The translations under genes and the position numbers were made by a program. Below, piece by piece: positions 11,620 to 22,726 of a DNA stretch of 64,000 nucleotides. Location of the stretch: NCBI GenBank assembly GCA_002794775.1, contig NBAY01000009.1, positions 1,040,535 to 1,104,534 of the forward strand, written 5' to 3'. Under the pieces are notes generated by a model. That model did no database searches. It had not been told where the DNA came from and saw only the letters and a list, made by a program, of their open reading frames with translations. Position 1 is the stretch's first letter. The number at the start of each line of letters is the position of its first letter. The stretch is from Porodaedalea pini. Its lineage: Eukaryota > Basidiomycota > Agaricomycetes > Hymenochaetales > Hymenochaetaceae.

Positions 11620-13770
11620 CCTTCCTTTCTCGATCACTTCTGAATCTCCATCGCTTTCGCAGCTTACCGTGCCTTTACATCTTTCCAGTCTCACTCGTGA
11701 ACTGCAGTCGCACGTCGCTCCGCACCTGCCTCGCATCTCCCGCTTTTAGCCTAATGTCTCCGATCGCGCTTGATCACGCTCATTGCGCTTGTTCATGATT
11801 CGCCGATCGCTGTCTAGCATCCCTCCTCACCTGCCTCATCTCATGATCCCTAGGCATCATATTCATAATACCAGTGCCACGCCAAGTCCGCATGACTCTC
11901 GAATAGCCGTGAAAAGCTTCCGCTTCCGTGCACACGCCTATAACATGCACACAGCCCTGCTATTCGGCGAGTCTGAATTTTACGCTCATTAAGCCTGTAG
12001 TGGGGATCCACCGACCGCGCTCCAACTGGCAGGGCCCCTGCACGCCTGACCACCGTCTTCCCCAAACATTCCAAGAAGCGTTTTTCTCTGCTCAACGTCA
12101 CCCGCGGCGGAACTCTCTGTATTCTGTACGAAGATCCGATTCTCAGTGACATAACGCGTGGATACTTACGACTTGAACATATGAATGAAACTCGCTTCTC
12201 TGCTCCCGTGGGAGGTCATGTACATAGCGACAAGCCTGCGCTTTTCTCCCGCGTTGGAGTAGCTTTCGCCATGTTCCGCTCGACATCATGTGCACGCTGA
12301 GGACGTAGCGCCTTCTGGGCTTGGGGTTTTTCGTTCCTCTGTTCTCCTCGTTCTCGTGCGTACGGGTGTTCTTCATGGTATGGGTATGTCTGTCGTGCTT
12401 CTCTTTCCTATGTTCTGCATTTTTCTATGTTCTACTTCATTCTCCGGCCCTCATTTTCCGGTGCCTCATGTCCCACTCCCTTCTTTCTTCTCACTGCGTC
12501 GAGAAAGCGATCTGTGCAAATGTATACTGTAGGTACCCTTCAAGCTCATAGACATACCACGGACTACGAGCTGAAAATAAGGATGCTGAAAACACTACAG
12601 GAGCAGCGCGTATAGCTACCGCTGCATTACTATTGCTTCCTTCTGAGCACCCACGATCGCAAGCGCAGCACCCCTCAAGCTTCTTTTCGTTCCGCCGATG
12701 TCGATCGAGTTCTAACCACCCGTTCACAGAGTGTTGACGGAATGTTTACGGTAGCTTTTGTGATCTAGCCCTGGACCATCTGACGTTCAAACGTACCAAT
12801 CCTTTTTTTGAAGATACACACGTACGCGGTATCTGACCCCTTGAATCATGCTCTACCACCGCGCATCTTCCGGGAGTCTCTGCTCGGATAGCCAATAGCA
12901 TTTCTCGTAACCCATAATCAGATCATTGCTGTACGCGGTGGGACCAATGTCACTCCTTGAATGCACGACTCCACTGTCTGGAGTCAAAACATGGCGGAGC
13001 AGGGGAAGCCAATCGAGGAACATGTGGACGAACAGTGGATATAAAGCTGCGGACAGAGCAGCCGGAGCATACGCATCCTGTCCATAGTACTACCAGCACA
13101 TACCACAACCGGTGGTAGTGCAAGTCATGCATACACCCTGTACGCTCGCTGCGCCACTTTCAAATCGTGACTGCGCCACAAAAACGTGCAGGGAAGCTAT
13201 CGGACGTCACTTGAGAGCTGGTGATGACAAACACTAGTACTGTAGCATTTCAGACATGTTTGACAGGGAGAGGACGGACATTAAACTTAAAGGAGTGTCG
13301 CGATTCGTGCGCAGATTAGATTAGATTAGATGCTATGGTCTGTGGTTCGTTTCCTTCGAAATTCGATTAATATTAATATTGGGATGAGATATCCTGAAGC
13401 CGGCTTCGGTCATCACTATTTCATACTATCATAGACTTCTTCTTCTGGATCTTCCCGAGACATGGCTGCGGAGCCGCAGTCAACCGTACTTCGGGGCTCG
13501 GTTCCGCACGCGTACCCTCGAATCTTGTTATCGAGACAGAACCTAAAGAACAACACGTCCGAGTCTGGGTTTGAAAGTGACGGGCCCTGAGGATCATCGG
13601 GAATCCTCTTTGGAAGCATCTTAAAGAGCAAGGATAGCGTCGCGTCGTTATCATCCAGTAAAGTACGGGATAAGGTTGACAGTTGTACTTCCGAGTCCAG
13701 AGTTCAAATGCGCACGTGATGTCAGCGCGTCGCGCTCCTCTTTATCATGTGATGCGGTGTTTATAATTCC
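11620..13770. repeat. Decayed tandem duplication, copy 2
   Basis: This is the shorter copy of the unit described for 8090-11510. Its longest well-kept block is around 13510-13541, where about 30 bases including ctcgaatcttgttatcgaga are the same as at 11197-11228. The right edge is marked by the shared gcgcgtcgcgctcctc followed by atcatgtgatgc in both copies. A short (agatt)n run lies at 13313-13330. There is no plausible gene in this copy. Confidence 0.72.
11880..12145 (+). pseudogene. Broken copy of the 3' exons of the gene at 7541-8603
   Basis: The DNA aligns with the last two exons of the upstream gene. Lys-Ser-Phe-Arg and, after the intron position, FGESEFY are still readable. In the upstream copy the intron between them has donor gtaaga and acceptor ctgcag. 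Here the corresponding sites are gcacac and ctgcta, so both splice sites are lost, and a stop codon follows soon after FGESEFYAH. The hydrophobic C-terminus is not preserved in any single frame. This is a duplicated gene fragment that no longer encodes the protein. Confidence 0.55.
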
Positions 13771-13858
13771 TGCTATCTACTACAAGCAGAGCCCAACCTC
13801 TTCGGAGAAACAAGACGATCGAAAATAAGAATTTGCCCATGTCAAGGCACGTAAATGG

Positions 13859-14539
13859 TTACGCAGAGTGTATGCGCTGTCGGGGGATATACCGACGGAT
13901 TAAATGGTGGTAACGAACGGGGCATGATGAAATGATGTCCTCAAATTCAAACTGCATGTAGGCGGCATATTCATAATATGAAGAAAGATGGAAATGGGTT
14001 GGGAACATAGAGTAATAGGGAATGAGATGGGACAGGTCAGGAGGACGCGATCCATACATCATTGCTATTTCATAAGGTAAACCCGGTGCAGGTAAAAATG
14101 GTCTCGCACGAGGGTTAAGAGGTTGAAAGCCGACATCTGACGGCAGGCCGGGTTGTGCGTCCGGAGGTGTGTGAAAACCGACAAAAGCCGGATCGAAATT
14201 GCTGTGGGGATTGGCCGATAAGGCCCGAAGTTCGGTTATGATCTCGACCGATGAGGCCGAGGGTGATGGGGGCAAGGATGTGTATAGGGTCGCTGCGGCG
14301 AGCAAGCGACGGCGAATGAAGTGGAAGGTGTCCTTGTCCGAGGCAGGAGGCTCGGATAGGGTGGATGACTTGGAAGGTCTGGCCCGGCGGCGACTATGGC
14401 GCCTGCGACAAGGCGAGATGCGATGTAGTGTGAGGGGGCGACACAATGGTGGCGCCAACGATGATCGAAGATCCAAGACCGCAGATATGATGCGGTCAAG
14501 GACACGGTTAAAGCGGAGGGTAGTTCTGCGAAGATGCAT
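13859..14539 (-). CDS. Hypothetical protein, 226 aa, single exon
   Basis: I do not recognise this product. It is a single open frame of 226 residues. The N-terminal third is Arg/Ser-rich (RRRHSRRRARPSKSS near residue 50), so it may be a nuclear or mitochondrial targeting region. The middle holds KDTFHFIRRRLLAAATLYTS. The C-terminal half is Pro/Tyr-rich with LPYEIAMMYGSRPPDLSH and YYEYAAYMQFEFEDII. No transmembrane segment stands out. Reading as a real gene is favoured by its length and mixed amino-acid use compared with the antisense frame, which is almost entirely Arg/Gly/Val. A missing upstream exon is possible. Confidence 0.45.
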   Translation of the reverse strand: MHLRRTTLRFNRVLDRIISAVLDLRSSLAPPLCRPLTLHRISPCRRRHSRRRARPSKSSTLSEPPASDKDTFHFIRRRLLAAATLYTSLPPSPSASSVEIITELRALSANPHSNFDPAFVGFHTPPDAQPGLPSDVGFQPLNPRARPFLPAPGLPYEIAMMYGSRPPDLSHLIPYYSMFPTHFHLSSYYEYAAYMQFEFEDIISSCPVRYHHLIRRYIPRQRIHSA

Positions 14540-15260
14540 GGCGGGATCGCGCGTCGTCGACGGAGCAAGGTCTCAGCACGAATGTTCCCACGATGGGGAT
14601 GATGGGAGTAAGAATGTAAGATGTGATGCGGTGATCACCAACTCTGCCACTCATCAAGGCGTTCCGAAAGGCTCCAGATATCCTCCGCGTCCACTAGCCC
14701 TCTCGAAAAAACAATAGGTATAACATCATATATTAATACTCTGATCGTTCGCCCTGAGGCCTAGTGAACGTCCAATAGCGGGCCAAGCAGAAAGGAAAAA
14801 ACAAACAAATCCAAAGGTCAGAAATCGCGCGAGATTACTATACCATAAAAGAAAAAGTCTGGGATAGGAGTAGAAAAGGTCCGGTGTCGTCAAGACGCGA
14901 GGGGGGCACAACAGCGGGATTCAGAGGGTCCATGTGGGACTGACAGGATGGGCGAAAATTAAAACAGGGGCGGGAAACAGTCTGTCGAAAATGGGATGGT
15001 GATGGGAGCGGGAGAGTGGATGTAAGTATAAAGTTTTGAGGTGGCGGAATAAGGCGTCGGCAGGTGGTGTACTATGTTTGTACGTGCGTTAGGCGTGCGA
15101 AGGGGGTATGACTCTATATGTAATCAAATAGAGTCGAAGGGCAAACGAGTGGAAGACGCGCATGCAAGCAATATGCGTCAAAGAATCGAGCAGCAGGGCT
15201 CGGAGGCACGAAACAAACAAAGACGGAGCCCAATTCACAGTCCGAGTCCAGGGTGCTCAT
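14540..15260. other. Intergenic region
   Basis: This is the promoter of the hypothetical gene on its left and the 3' flank of the glucanase gene on its right. It is purine-rich on the + strand, without a convincing coding stretch or RNA gene. Confidence 0.5.
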
Positions 15261-17191
15261 CTAAGAGGAGCAGTCCGGAATCGTGAGACCATCCTTCAGC
15301 GTACGGTTCGAGTTGAACAGGCCCCACCAGCCCTCAACACCGCCGAACTCAATGTCCTTCCAGATCTCGTCAAAGTACTCAAAGAAGAAGTACGCCGTGC
15401 CGTTCGTGTTCGCCTGGCACACGAAGTCGTCCAGGAAAATCTGCAGGTTTGCCACCGACGCCACGGAGGGCCCGTCCGATTCGGACGCTGCATCCGAAGA
15501 ATTCTAAAACGTGACGAGGAAGAGGTCAGATATGCTATTCATAGAAGATGAACCCAAAAAGAACAGGAGAGATGAGACGTACCGTGGGCCACCCAGTTTC
15601 AGCGATGTACATCTTCGGGTTGTTTGATACCGCTTGCGCCTGTGCAACATCCGTGTCAGCGAAGAACTCGGCAGTCCAGGCAGCCGCATCGTCGATCGAT
15701 GTGTTCGCGAACCATGGGTGCACGTTCGCCATCTGCAGCGCCGAATGACCGAAGACGCGGCAAAGTACGTTGAATTTTCGGCACGACGGCCAAAAATAAA
15801 CACGCAAAAATGATGAGGGTGCGAATTATTTTTGGATGCCGATGCGCAGCAACGGCAAGGCAAATTAAGATGAAATCAAATCCCAAAGGGGAGAGCAAAG
15901 AAAATCTATCATCAGCACGGAATCCATCTAGCGTTTCAAAGGTGTCAGAAACGCACCCCATAATCCACGGCGGCGAGCACCTCGTTGTTGAAGTATGAGC
16001 CAGCATCAGATGTGCCGACCTGAACGTTGAGCCCAAGGTCGCTCAGCATGGATCGGGTGTCGGTGATGTTCACAATGAGCAGCTGAGCGCCTGCATTGCC
16101 AATAGCGCTGTTCACGTCTGCCGCGGTGGCGCCTTGCGCGTCAATATAACTATAACAGTATAGTTGAATAAGACAGCGGGGCAATTCTGTTGCATTTGCA
16201 CGCACTTGAGCATAAACTCGTTTCCGACTGTGATGCCACCGATGTTGTCCGTGCCGTAGGTCTGCAGTACCTCTTTAATGGTGTCACGCTGGCGCTCGTA
16301 GGCCGCGCCACCGTCGGTCGGGACGTTGTAGTTTCCAAGCCAGACGGTCATGTTGACTTTGGTCTGTTTAATCGCCTCAAGCTACCAAAAAAAATCATTA
16401 GCATACGATATACAGGATCCTTTCAGGTAGTCTGAACATACAACGAGCGCAGACTGGTTGCAGTCGGCTCCATAGAGACGAACGCGGGTTGTGAGTTGGG
16501 AGAGGAGCTACACATAGCAGACATCAGCAGAAGCCTTCAGCTGTCACTTGGGTTGGAGCTCACCTGGATATCAGTGATGACATCCGCTGTTCAAAGACAG
16601 ACGTGTCAGTAAGCATTCTAATCATGATACACGCCCACACAACGCACTCAGGTTGTTCCCACACTCGGGCAGCTGCGAGCCCTCGGGGGTATACGCTATC
16701 CCATAGAAGCTCTGCTTCAGCGCGCTATCCTTCGCAAAATTACTCGGGTCACCCGAGTTCGAGTTGGAGCTCGCGCTACTGCTCTTGCTGCCGCTCGACT
16801 TGCTCTTCGACACGCCAACGCCAACGCCGACAGCAACGGCGATGATCGCCGCAATGCCGATGACAGAGCCAAGCACGATCCACTTTGAGCGCGAGCTCGA
16901 GCGCTGGCCCTTCTCGAGCCACGCACTGCCGGAGTCCATCGTGGTGTACCCGGCGTGGCCGGCGTTCGACGCGAACTGTGCGGACGGCATGAAGAGCGGG
17001 TTCTCGCTGTCGTCTTCTGTTGTCGGTACGGGGTGGAAGCCTGAAGGTGCTGTGGTACCTGCGGTGGCGGCGCCTGTGGGAACGGGGGTGGAGGGCGCAG
17101 AGGGGCGCGGGGAGTCTGTGTAGGACTGGGGGTAAGAGTAGGACGGCGAAGGTGAAGGGCTGTTGTAGAGGTGTGAGAGTCGGTGCGGCGG
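15261..17191 (-). CDS. GH17 beta-1,3-glucanase, membrane-anchored (type II)
   Basis: A multi-exon gene on the minus strand ending in LKDGLTIPDCSS. The N-terminal part is a Pro/Ser/Tyr-rich cytosolic tail (SPSYSYPQSYTDSPRP), then SRSKWIVLGSVIG and a Val/Gly-rich single transmembrane segment, then a Ser-rich linker. The extracellular domain starts FYGIAYTPEGSQLPECGNNL and follows glycoside hydrolase family 17: TRVRLYGADCNQ, MTVWLGNYNVPTD, the acid/base region GGITVGNEFML, HPWFANTSIDDAA, and the nucleophile region MYIAETGWP, then YFFFEYFDEIWK. Both catalytic glutamates are present. The family cleaves or transfers beta-1,3-glucan in the wall. The first coding residues seen are at about 17191, behind an acceptor (tgcgcag). 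The initiating exon lies further upstream and I could not place it. Confidence 0.85.
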
Positions 17192-18441
17192 CTGCGCAGC
17201 AGACGTCAGTCACGGATTTGGTTGGTTTTTTTTAAAGCGGGAGTGGGAACGGGAATGCGGCCGGGTTAAGTAAAGTCGCGGGGACGAACGCGAACGCGAA
17301 TGCGAATTCGAAAGCGGATTCCGAGTTGGGGTTGTAACGAACGACGACAATGGGAGTGCGACGGCGAGTGCGTGCGGCGAGCGAAGGCGAGGGAGGAAGA
17401 GATGGTGGTAGTAGTTAGAAAAGCGAATGAATGAGGTAGTTACAAGCGGAAGCAAGTCTCAACTGGAATCTCTCCCTCGAAGAGGAAGTCTGGGTCCATC
17501 TGCGCAGCGTGTGCCATCACGGGCTGAGTATTTATTTATCCCTAGGTTCGTTTGCAGGGGTCGTCGTCGTCGTCGTCAGCCAGTGTCGTGGAAGTCAGTG
17601 AGCTCGGTAGTGGGAGAACAAACACAAGAGTGAGTCGAACGTCAGGGGTCCAACTTGGACTGTCAATCATTTCGCCGCATATGTCATGACCGTCCACATT
17701 CACAACGCAGTGCGGCTTGGTCACCACCCGCTCATCGTCAACCTGCAAGCACCCCCGGAGATCTATCCAAAAACGTGAACTCACTCAAACTCGCCTCTTT
17801 TAGACACAAATCGCAAGCTATATGTTCGACCCCAACATATTATAACATTCGCCACCGTACATATAAAGAAAGTGAAAGTATCATAGAAAGGGTATACCAA
17901 TACGACATCGATAAAACAAAAAGTGTCCGCTATATGAAGGAAACTTATGAAAGAATGACAGACAGATAATGCGGAACCAGAAAAGAAGGAATTGATAGAC
18001 CACCGCAGACTCGGGCTCGAAGGGCTCTAAGGAATGGAACGAAGACAAAAATACAATAGATGTATAGTGTCTATAGTACGAGTGCAGAGAAACAGAGGTG
18101 GGCGGGGAGACATGCTAACATTAAGTAGCGGCGTGCGGTCATCAAATACATTGAAACAGAATGAGGAATCAGAGGAGGGAACAGGTCATGGAAGGTAGAG
18201 ATTAGAGAAGGAGCAGGTATTGATGGGCAACGACAGTGCCTGCAGGTGCAGGTGCGAGCGCGCGAAGGATGCATAGCAGAGACAGAACAACATGAGGTAT
18301 TCCGCAACAAAATAGACATAAGGAAGGAACGCGTAAACACCGCAGAAGAAACCGAACAGGAGAGCTAAGCTTGGAGTTGAAACCGAGAAAAGAAAAAGAA
18401 AAAGGGAGGGGGAAAGGGTTTAAAGGTAAGGGAAGATAGGA
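17192..18441. other. Glucanase 5' region and intergenic DNA
   Basis: This should contain the promoter and the missing first exon(s) of the glucanase. It also holds a (gtc)n run at about 17562-17580 and, towards 18440, the 3' flank of the RhoGAP gene, which is purine-rich. A stretch near 17640-17780 reads VDDERVVTKPHCVVNVDGHD on the minus strand, but I cannot tie it to a gene. Confidence 0.4.
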
Positions 18442-20654
18442 CTACGAGGGCCCCCCACTCCCCTGTCCCACAGGTAATCTTGGCTCCGACGCCGTAGCCG
18501 CACCCGACCCAGGCCCAGGCCTCGGCACCGCACCCGCCACGGGCGACGGGAGCGTCACGAGCGGCGCACTCCGCTGATTCTGCATGCTCACGCGCTTCTG
18601 CTTCTTCAGCACGTTCCGCCCCTCCCGCGACCCCGACCCCGACCCCGACCCCGACGTTACGTCCCTCCCCTCACGATGCCGCTGCTCCCGATCCCGCTCC
18701 CGAACCCGAACATCTCGCGTCGTCCCCTCCCGCACGAGCTCCTTGTCCTTCCGGCTCCGCTCCGCGCGCGACGGCAGGGTCCGACTGCGCGTCACCGTCA
18801 CTGCGCCCATCCCGCTCCCTGCAACTGTAGAAGACGCCTCCGCGCTCGCGATACGGATATGTGAGCCCGAGGCACCCACCGCGCCGGATGGGCTTCCAAC
18901 GCCTAGTGCACCTTCGCCCGACGCAGTGCTCGACGACCGTCTCCGCCCACCCTTGCTTATCCTCCTTCCGGGCACCGGCCCCGTCGGAGCAGCGGCAGCG
19001 CCATATTCCGCACTGCTTCCCCCACTCCCGCTCCCGCCCTTCTCAACAAGCCGCCAGCCCACTTCGCTCGGCGACACCATCGACACTACCGTCGGATGAG
19101 GCGACCCGCTCCGTCTCCTCTCTTCGTCCGGTATCGATGGCAGCCCTGGGTCCTGCTGGTTGCCCTGGTAAGAGGAAGATTTAGGTGGTGGTGGCGGTGG
19201 AGGTACATCGAGCATGAACCAGTCTTGGTGCTCGATAAGGAACTCAAGCACCTCTTGGCTGAGGTTGTGCTCTTTCGGCGAGAGCTCGTGTTGAGGGTGA
19301 TTAATTAGTCCTGGCCGGAAGATTACAGCCAGATCTACAGAAGCGTAAATTTCAGAAAGAATTAGCAAGAACTTACTCAAGAAGGGTAAAGGGAAGAGAT
19401 ACACACTCGTAGCAGTCATAAGATTCTTATCCGACTTCCGCGCAAACACCGACAAAAGGTCAAGCACATATAGCAGCAAATACTGATTTTGCCGAGGCAT
19501 ACTCCGGATGAGCTGCTTATACACCTTGATCACATCGTCCGTCGATGCTTTCTTCGCTGGTTGAAGCAAATCTCAGTCCATCTCAGCTATGGCTGAAGAA
19601 AAGTCTCAAATTACTCACTTAGTGCTTCTCGGAACTATTATAAATGGATAGCATGAGCATTGACATGATAGGCGAAAAGGGAAAGAGTCACCTTGGCGTA
19701 CAAGTTGTGTGGTATCACAGGTTCAGGCATCTGCGTGAGGTATCGTCGAAACACGCTCGCGACATCATGCGGCGTATAGTTCTCTTTCTTCCAATCTAGG
19801 TTCTTTCCGTACTATTACAACAACGGAAAAGTTCCACGAACCATTCAGACGTCAATCATGCAATTGAAGGGAGATGCGAGAAGAGCGAACGAGACGTACT
19901 TTGGGTGGCGTCTCGAAGAGCGCCTGCAGGTCGCGCATGCGCTTAGTGGACCCGCTTACACGAAACGTACCCTCCACCTCAGTAGCTACAAGCGCAATCA
20001 TACCAAGCACACATAAGAATCATACCTGCCACACGCAAGCGAGAGAGGAACGCACCATTTTCCTTGAGGTAGAGCCCACTACATCGAATCAACGTCATTT
20101 CCATACCAAACTCAGATCGTCGTTTTTCAAGCCCAAGGTAAATACAAATACTCACCATTTCGCAACGACGACGGGGATGTCGCCCCATACGTACAGCTCG
20201 CCGTTTGAGTTTGCTGTGGATATTTGAACGGCGGCGTATTTGAGGCTTTCATGAAGCGGTGCGCCAAACACGGGGTGCGGGGCGTCATCTATCTCCGAGC
20301 AAAGTACGATCAGACCCTCGATAATCACATGAACACGCAAAAGACAAGAGCAACGCGAAAAAGGAACGTGATGTAAAAGGATGGAGAAGCGATAGGTCGG
20401 GAAACAGAAGAGAGAGAGACACCCGAGACCAAAAACCGAAACGCACCTTTAACGCCTGCATGTCCATATACATACGGAGGCACGAGCTCCTTCTGCCCCA
20501 CAGCATCAGGGACGGTCTTTGCACGCTGCATGAATTTGAACTGGTTCCACCACGCCTTGAGGCTCGCACGGCTCGGCGGCGGCGGCGAGGGGCTGCCATC
20601 GCGTGCGGGTTCGGTGTCAGTATCGGCGTGTGCCGCGTGAGTGGCGTGGAGCAT
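18442..20654 (-). CDS. Rho GTPase-activating protein, Sac7/Bag7 type
   Basis: Five or more exons on the minus strand. After a Ser/Pro-rich start come SLKAWWNQFKFMQRAKT, then the RhoGAP domain: FGAPLHESLKYAAVQIST, VAKCGLYLKENATEVEG, the arginine-finger block GTFRVSGSTKRM, DVASVFRRYLTQMPEPVIP, PRQNQYLLLYVLDLLSVFA, and DLAVIFRPGLINHP. The catalytic arginine is present. After the domain, a poly-proline run (residues encoded near 19190) leads into a long basic, Ser/Gly-rich tail with an SGSGSG run from (gacccc)n DNA near 18640. Sac7-type proteins switch off Rho1 and so restrain wall-integrity signalling. The start at 20654 (MLHATHAAHADTDTEP) is a choice; the frame stays open to 21095. Confidence 0.85.
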
Positions 20655-21572
20655 GGTCGCGGCGGTTGCTGCGTCTGTGATAGTGTCGGTTGTAGGAAGG
20701 GGAGAAACGGAAACGGGAGTGAGATTGGAAGGGGCGGGCGCGAGCGCCTCTTCGCGGTGCGTATTCGGCAGCTGCTGGGAAAAACGGCGGCGTTGGTATT
20801 TGCGCTTCGATTCGGTCAGAACCCTCCGCACGGGCGAGAGTTCTTGGTCTTGGTCTTGGTCTTGGTCCTGCTGTTGTTCGAGAACCGGTGAGCCTGGTGC
20901 AGAAGGACACGCAAAGCTCGTCGCTTTGGGGCGCGCGACGCGGCGGAATGCAACAGCAGCAAGCAGCGCGAGTGGGCGGTGGCGGCGGTGCGACGATGTT
21001 GACGGCGTCGGGTCCGTGGGCGAGACGTGCGCCAGAATGATATAGAGTGCGAGTACACGGTGACTTGCGTAGCGACGCACAGACGGGGAAAGCAAGTTAT
21101 TACTGAGATGGAATAATACGGGGTATTGATGGGGCCCGCACTGAGTCTGAGCAGGGCTGATTGATAGGCACGATCTAACGGGCTCCGGGTACTGCTGGCT
21201 ATGTCGGGTATGAGCTGCTCGTCGTTGGGCACGTTGGCAAGGCTGTCACAACGCACTCGTGGACAGCGGGAGTCGACAGTCAGGTTTCGGCTGGGCTGAG
21301 GCGGTACTAGTACTAGTTACGTCGGGACTCGGCTGCGTGTCACAGCCCCCAGCACCGGACGTATTTTCCTCCTCTTTTCGTTGAACAAAAGGCGATCGAG
21401 TGAAAATTGCAGGCAGGCAAGTCGAGGGAAAGAGAGCGGCGGGTGGAAACACGCGCTTGCGAGAACGAATGCATATTTGGGTACACCGCGGATTGGAACT
21501 CAAATCCTAATCCCTACAGGTGTTCTCCAACCTCATAGAAGTAAAAACAAAAAGCAGATCGTTATCTTGTAT
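20655..21572. other. RhoGAP 5' region, possibly with more coding sequence
   Basis: The minus-strand frame of the RhoGAP start stays open up to 21095 and includes a QDQDQDQDQ run from a (cttggt)n microsatellite at about 20845-20875, so a longer N-terminus is possible. Between 21100 and 21572 I see only intergenic DNA, with a ggtactagtactag palindromic motif at about 21303-21316. Confidence 0.4.
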
Positions 21573-21670
21573 GCATCATGCGGGAATCGAACCCACGTCG
21601 AAACCTAACGGTTGGGAGACTAAGCCTCCTTCCTGGGAAGATTCCATGCTAACCTCTACACCAATGATGC
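21573..21670 (-). tRNA. tRNA-Gly (CCC) with 27-base intron
   Basis: The minus strand folds as a full tRNA. Acceptor GCATCAT pairs with ATGATGC, the D arm is GTGT/GCAT, and the T arm is GTGGG, TTCGATT, CCCGC. Anticodon stem GAATC pairs with GGTTT, with one G-U and one U-G pair. The loop reads TT-CCC-A before a 27-base insertion between positions 37 and 38, the standard place for tRNA introns. The mature length would be 71, as for fungal tRNA-Gly, and the acceptor and D-arm sequence are those of tRNA-Gly. The anticodon assignment depends on this intron placement. Confidence 0.88.
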
Positions 21671-21767
21671 CCAAGTTCTGTGAGCACCTGATACACTATA
21701 CGTGTCCTCCTCATGTAACGTACCATATACTGTCCGCTCTAATTGAGTCAATAATACATAAACATAT

Positions 21768-22726
21768 CTACACACCCCCGCTCAACACCTCATATAGTCC
21801 CCCATCCTGCACCATTCTCCTCCCAAGTCTCTCACTCCAAAATTCCATCACAGGTGCCCACTCTTCGCGGGACGCAGGCATGCTTTCTCCAGGCCCGAGC
21901 TGCACCTCGCGCAGCGGCCCAAACAGCTTCCGCAGCGCCGCGAGCTGTGTCCCCGCCGCATCCAGCGCCAGTGCACTCGGTAGCGCACGGTGCAGCACCA
22001 GCGCGGGCGTCGCACATGCTGTCGAGATCGCATGATGCAATAGGAGCGGCCCGCCAACGCTCACTACGCTGCCCAGAGCGCCCTGTGCTTCCTCCCCTTC
22101 GGGTGCATAGCGCGGCCGGGATTTCCAGAGCGAGATGCATGTCTCGAGCGCGACGGAGCCACCCTGCGCGAAGCCGAAGAGGTGGATCTGGCGCGGGGTC
22201 CAGGAGCAGTCGGAGGTGAGGTATGCGATTACTGACGTGAGGAGGGCAACACCTGGTTCGGGATTCGGGTGCACAATTGGCTCGCCTAGGTCGTCGAAGG
22301 AGGGATACCATTGATACGCCTCTTCATATAAGTACGGGATTCTTAATTATAGAATTAGAGAATATTAAAAGCGGGAGGAATGAGACAGGCGACGTACTGC
22401 TGGGGTGCGCGTAGCGCGAGCGTCGCCGTCTGCGGAAGACGCAGCTGTCGTCCAAGTTTTCCAAACGGTGCATGTGTGTCTCCTACGTATTTTATCAGAA
22501 ATTTCCAGATGCAAGCACGAAATGGACACGCACCGAGTCCATGCAAAAGAATAAGCAAGTTCTCATCCGTCCCGTCGTCGCTTGGCGCGTAGTCAAACGG
22601 TACGGGTATCGCGTCCTTTGTCGGCGCAGGTTTAACTCGCGGCGCCGCCGTCGATGACGAGGATGCGCTCGGCTTGAGGTGCAGCTCCTTCTCTGTTGGT
22701 GACTCTGAGCTCGAGTCTGCAGACAT
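21768..22726 (-). CDS. Acyl-protein-thioesterase-like alpha/beta hydrolase, nucleophile Ser replaced
   Basis: Three exons, with introns of about 50 bases near 22485-22533 and 22344-22400. The protein starts MSADSSSESPTEKELHLKPS. Residues NLLILLHGLG (oxyanion region) join to DTHAPFGKLGRQLRLPQT, then IPYLYEEAYQWYPSFDDLGE, then IHLFGFAQGGSVALE, and ALGSVVSVGGPLL. This is the phospholipase/carboxylesterase (APT1, FSH-like) fold order. In catalytic members the nucleophile elbow is GFSQGG; here the codon is GCG, giving GFAQGG. It may therefore be a non-catalytic or altered member. I did not find a clear terminal catalytic His block (usually GxxD...H); the C-terminus is ERLGRRMVQDGGLYEVL. It is divergent with PWP1 over a 172-base promoter. 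Confidence 0.7.

Noticed and set aside
8090..13770. Treating the gene-poor block as an identifiable transposon
   Set aside because: I found no transposase, reverse transcriptase or integrase motif, no clear terminal inverted or long terminal repeats, and no target-site duplication by eye.
17435..17512. Minus-strand micro-frame MAHAAQMDPDFLFEGEIPVE ending CFRL, considered as a mating-pheromone precursor with a CaaX end
   Set aside because: CFRL is a poor CaaX box (Arg in the third place), the precursor lacks the usual cysteine-rich processing context, and no pheromone receptor or homeodomain gene lies nearby.
20816..21503. Minus-strand frames of 146 and 85 codons upstream of the RhoGAP start
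   Set aside because: They have no recognisable motif and overlap the better-supported extension of the RhoGAP frame.
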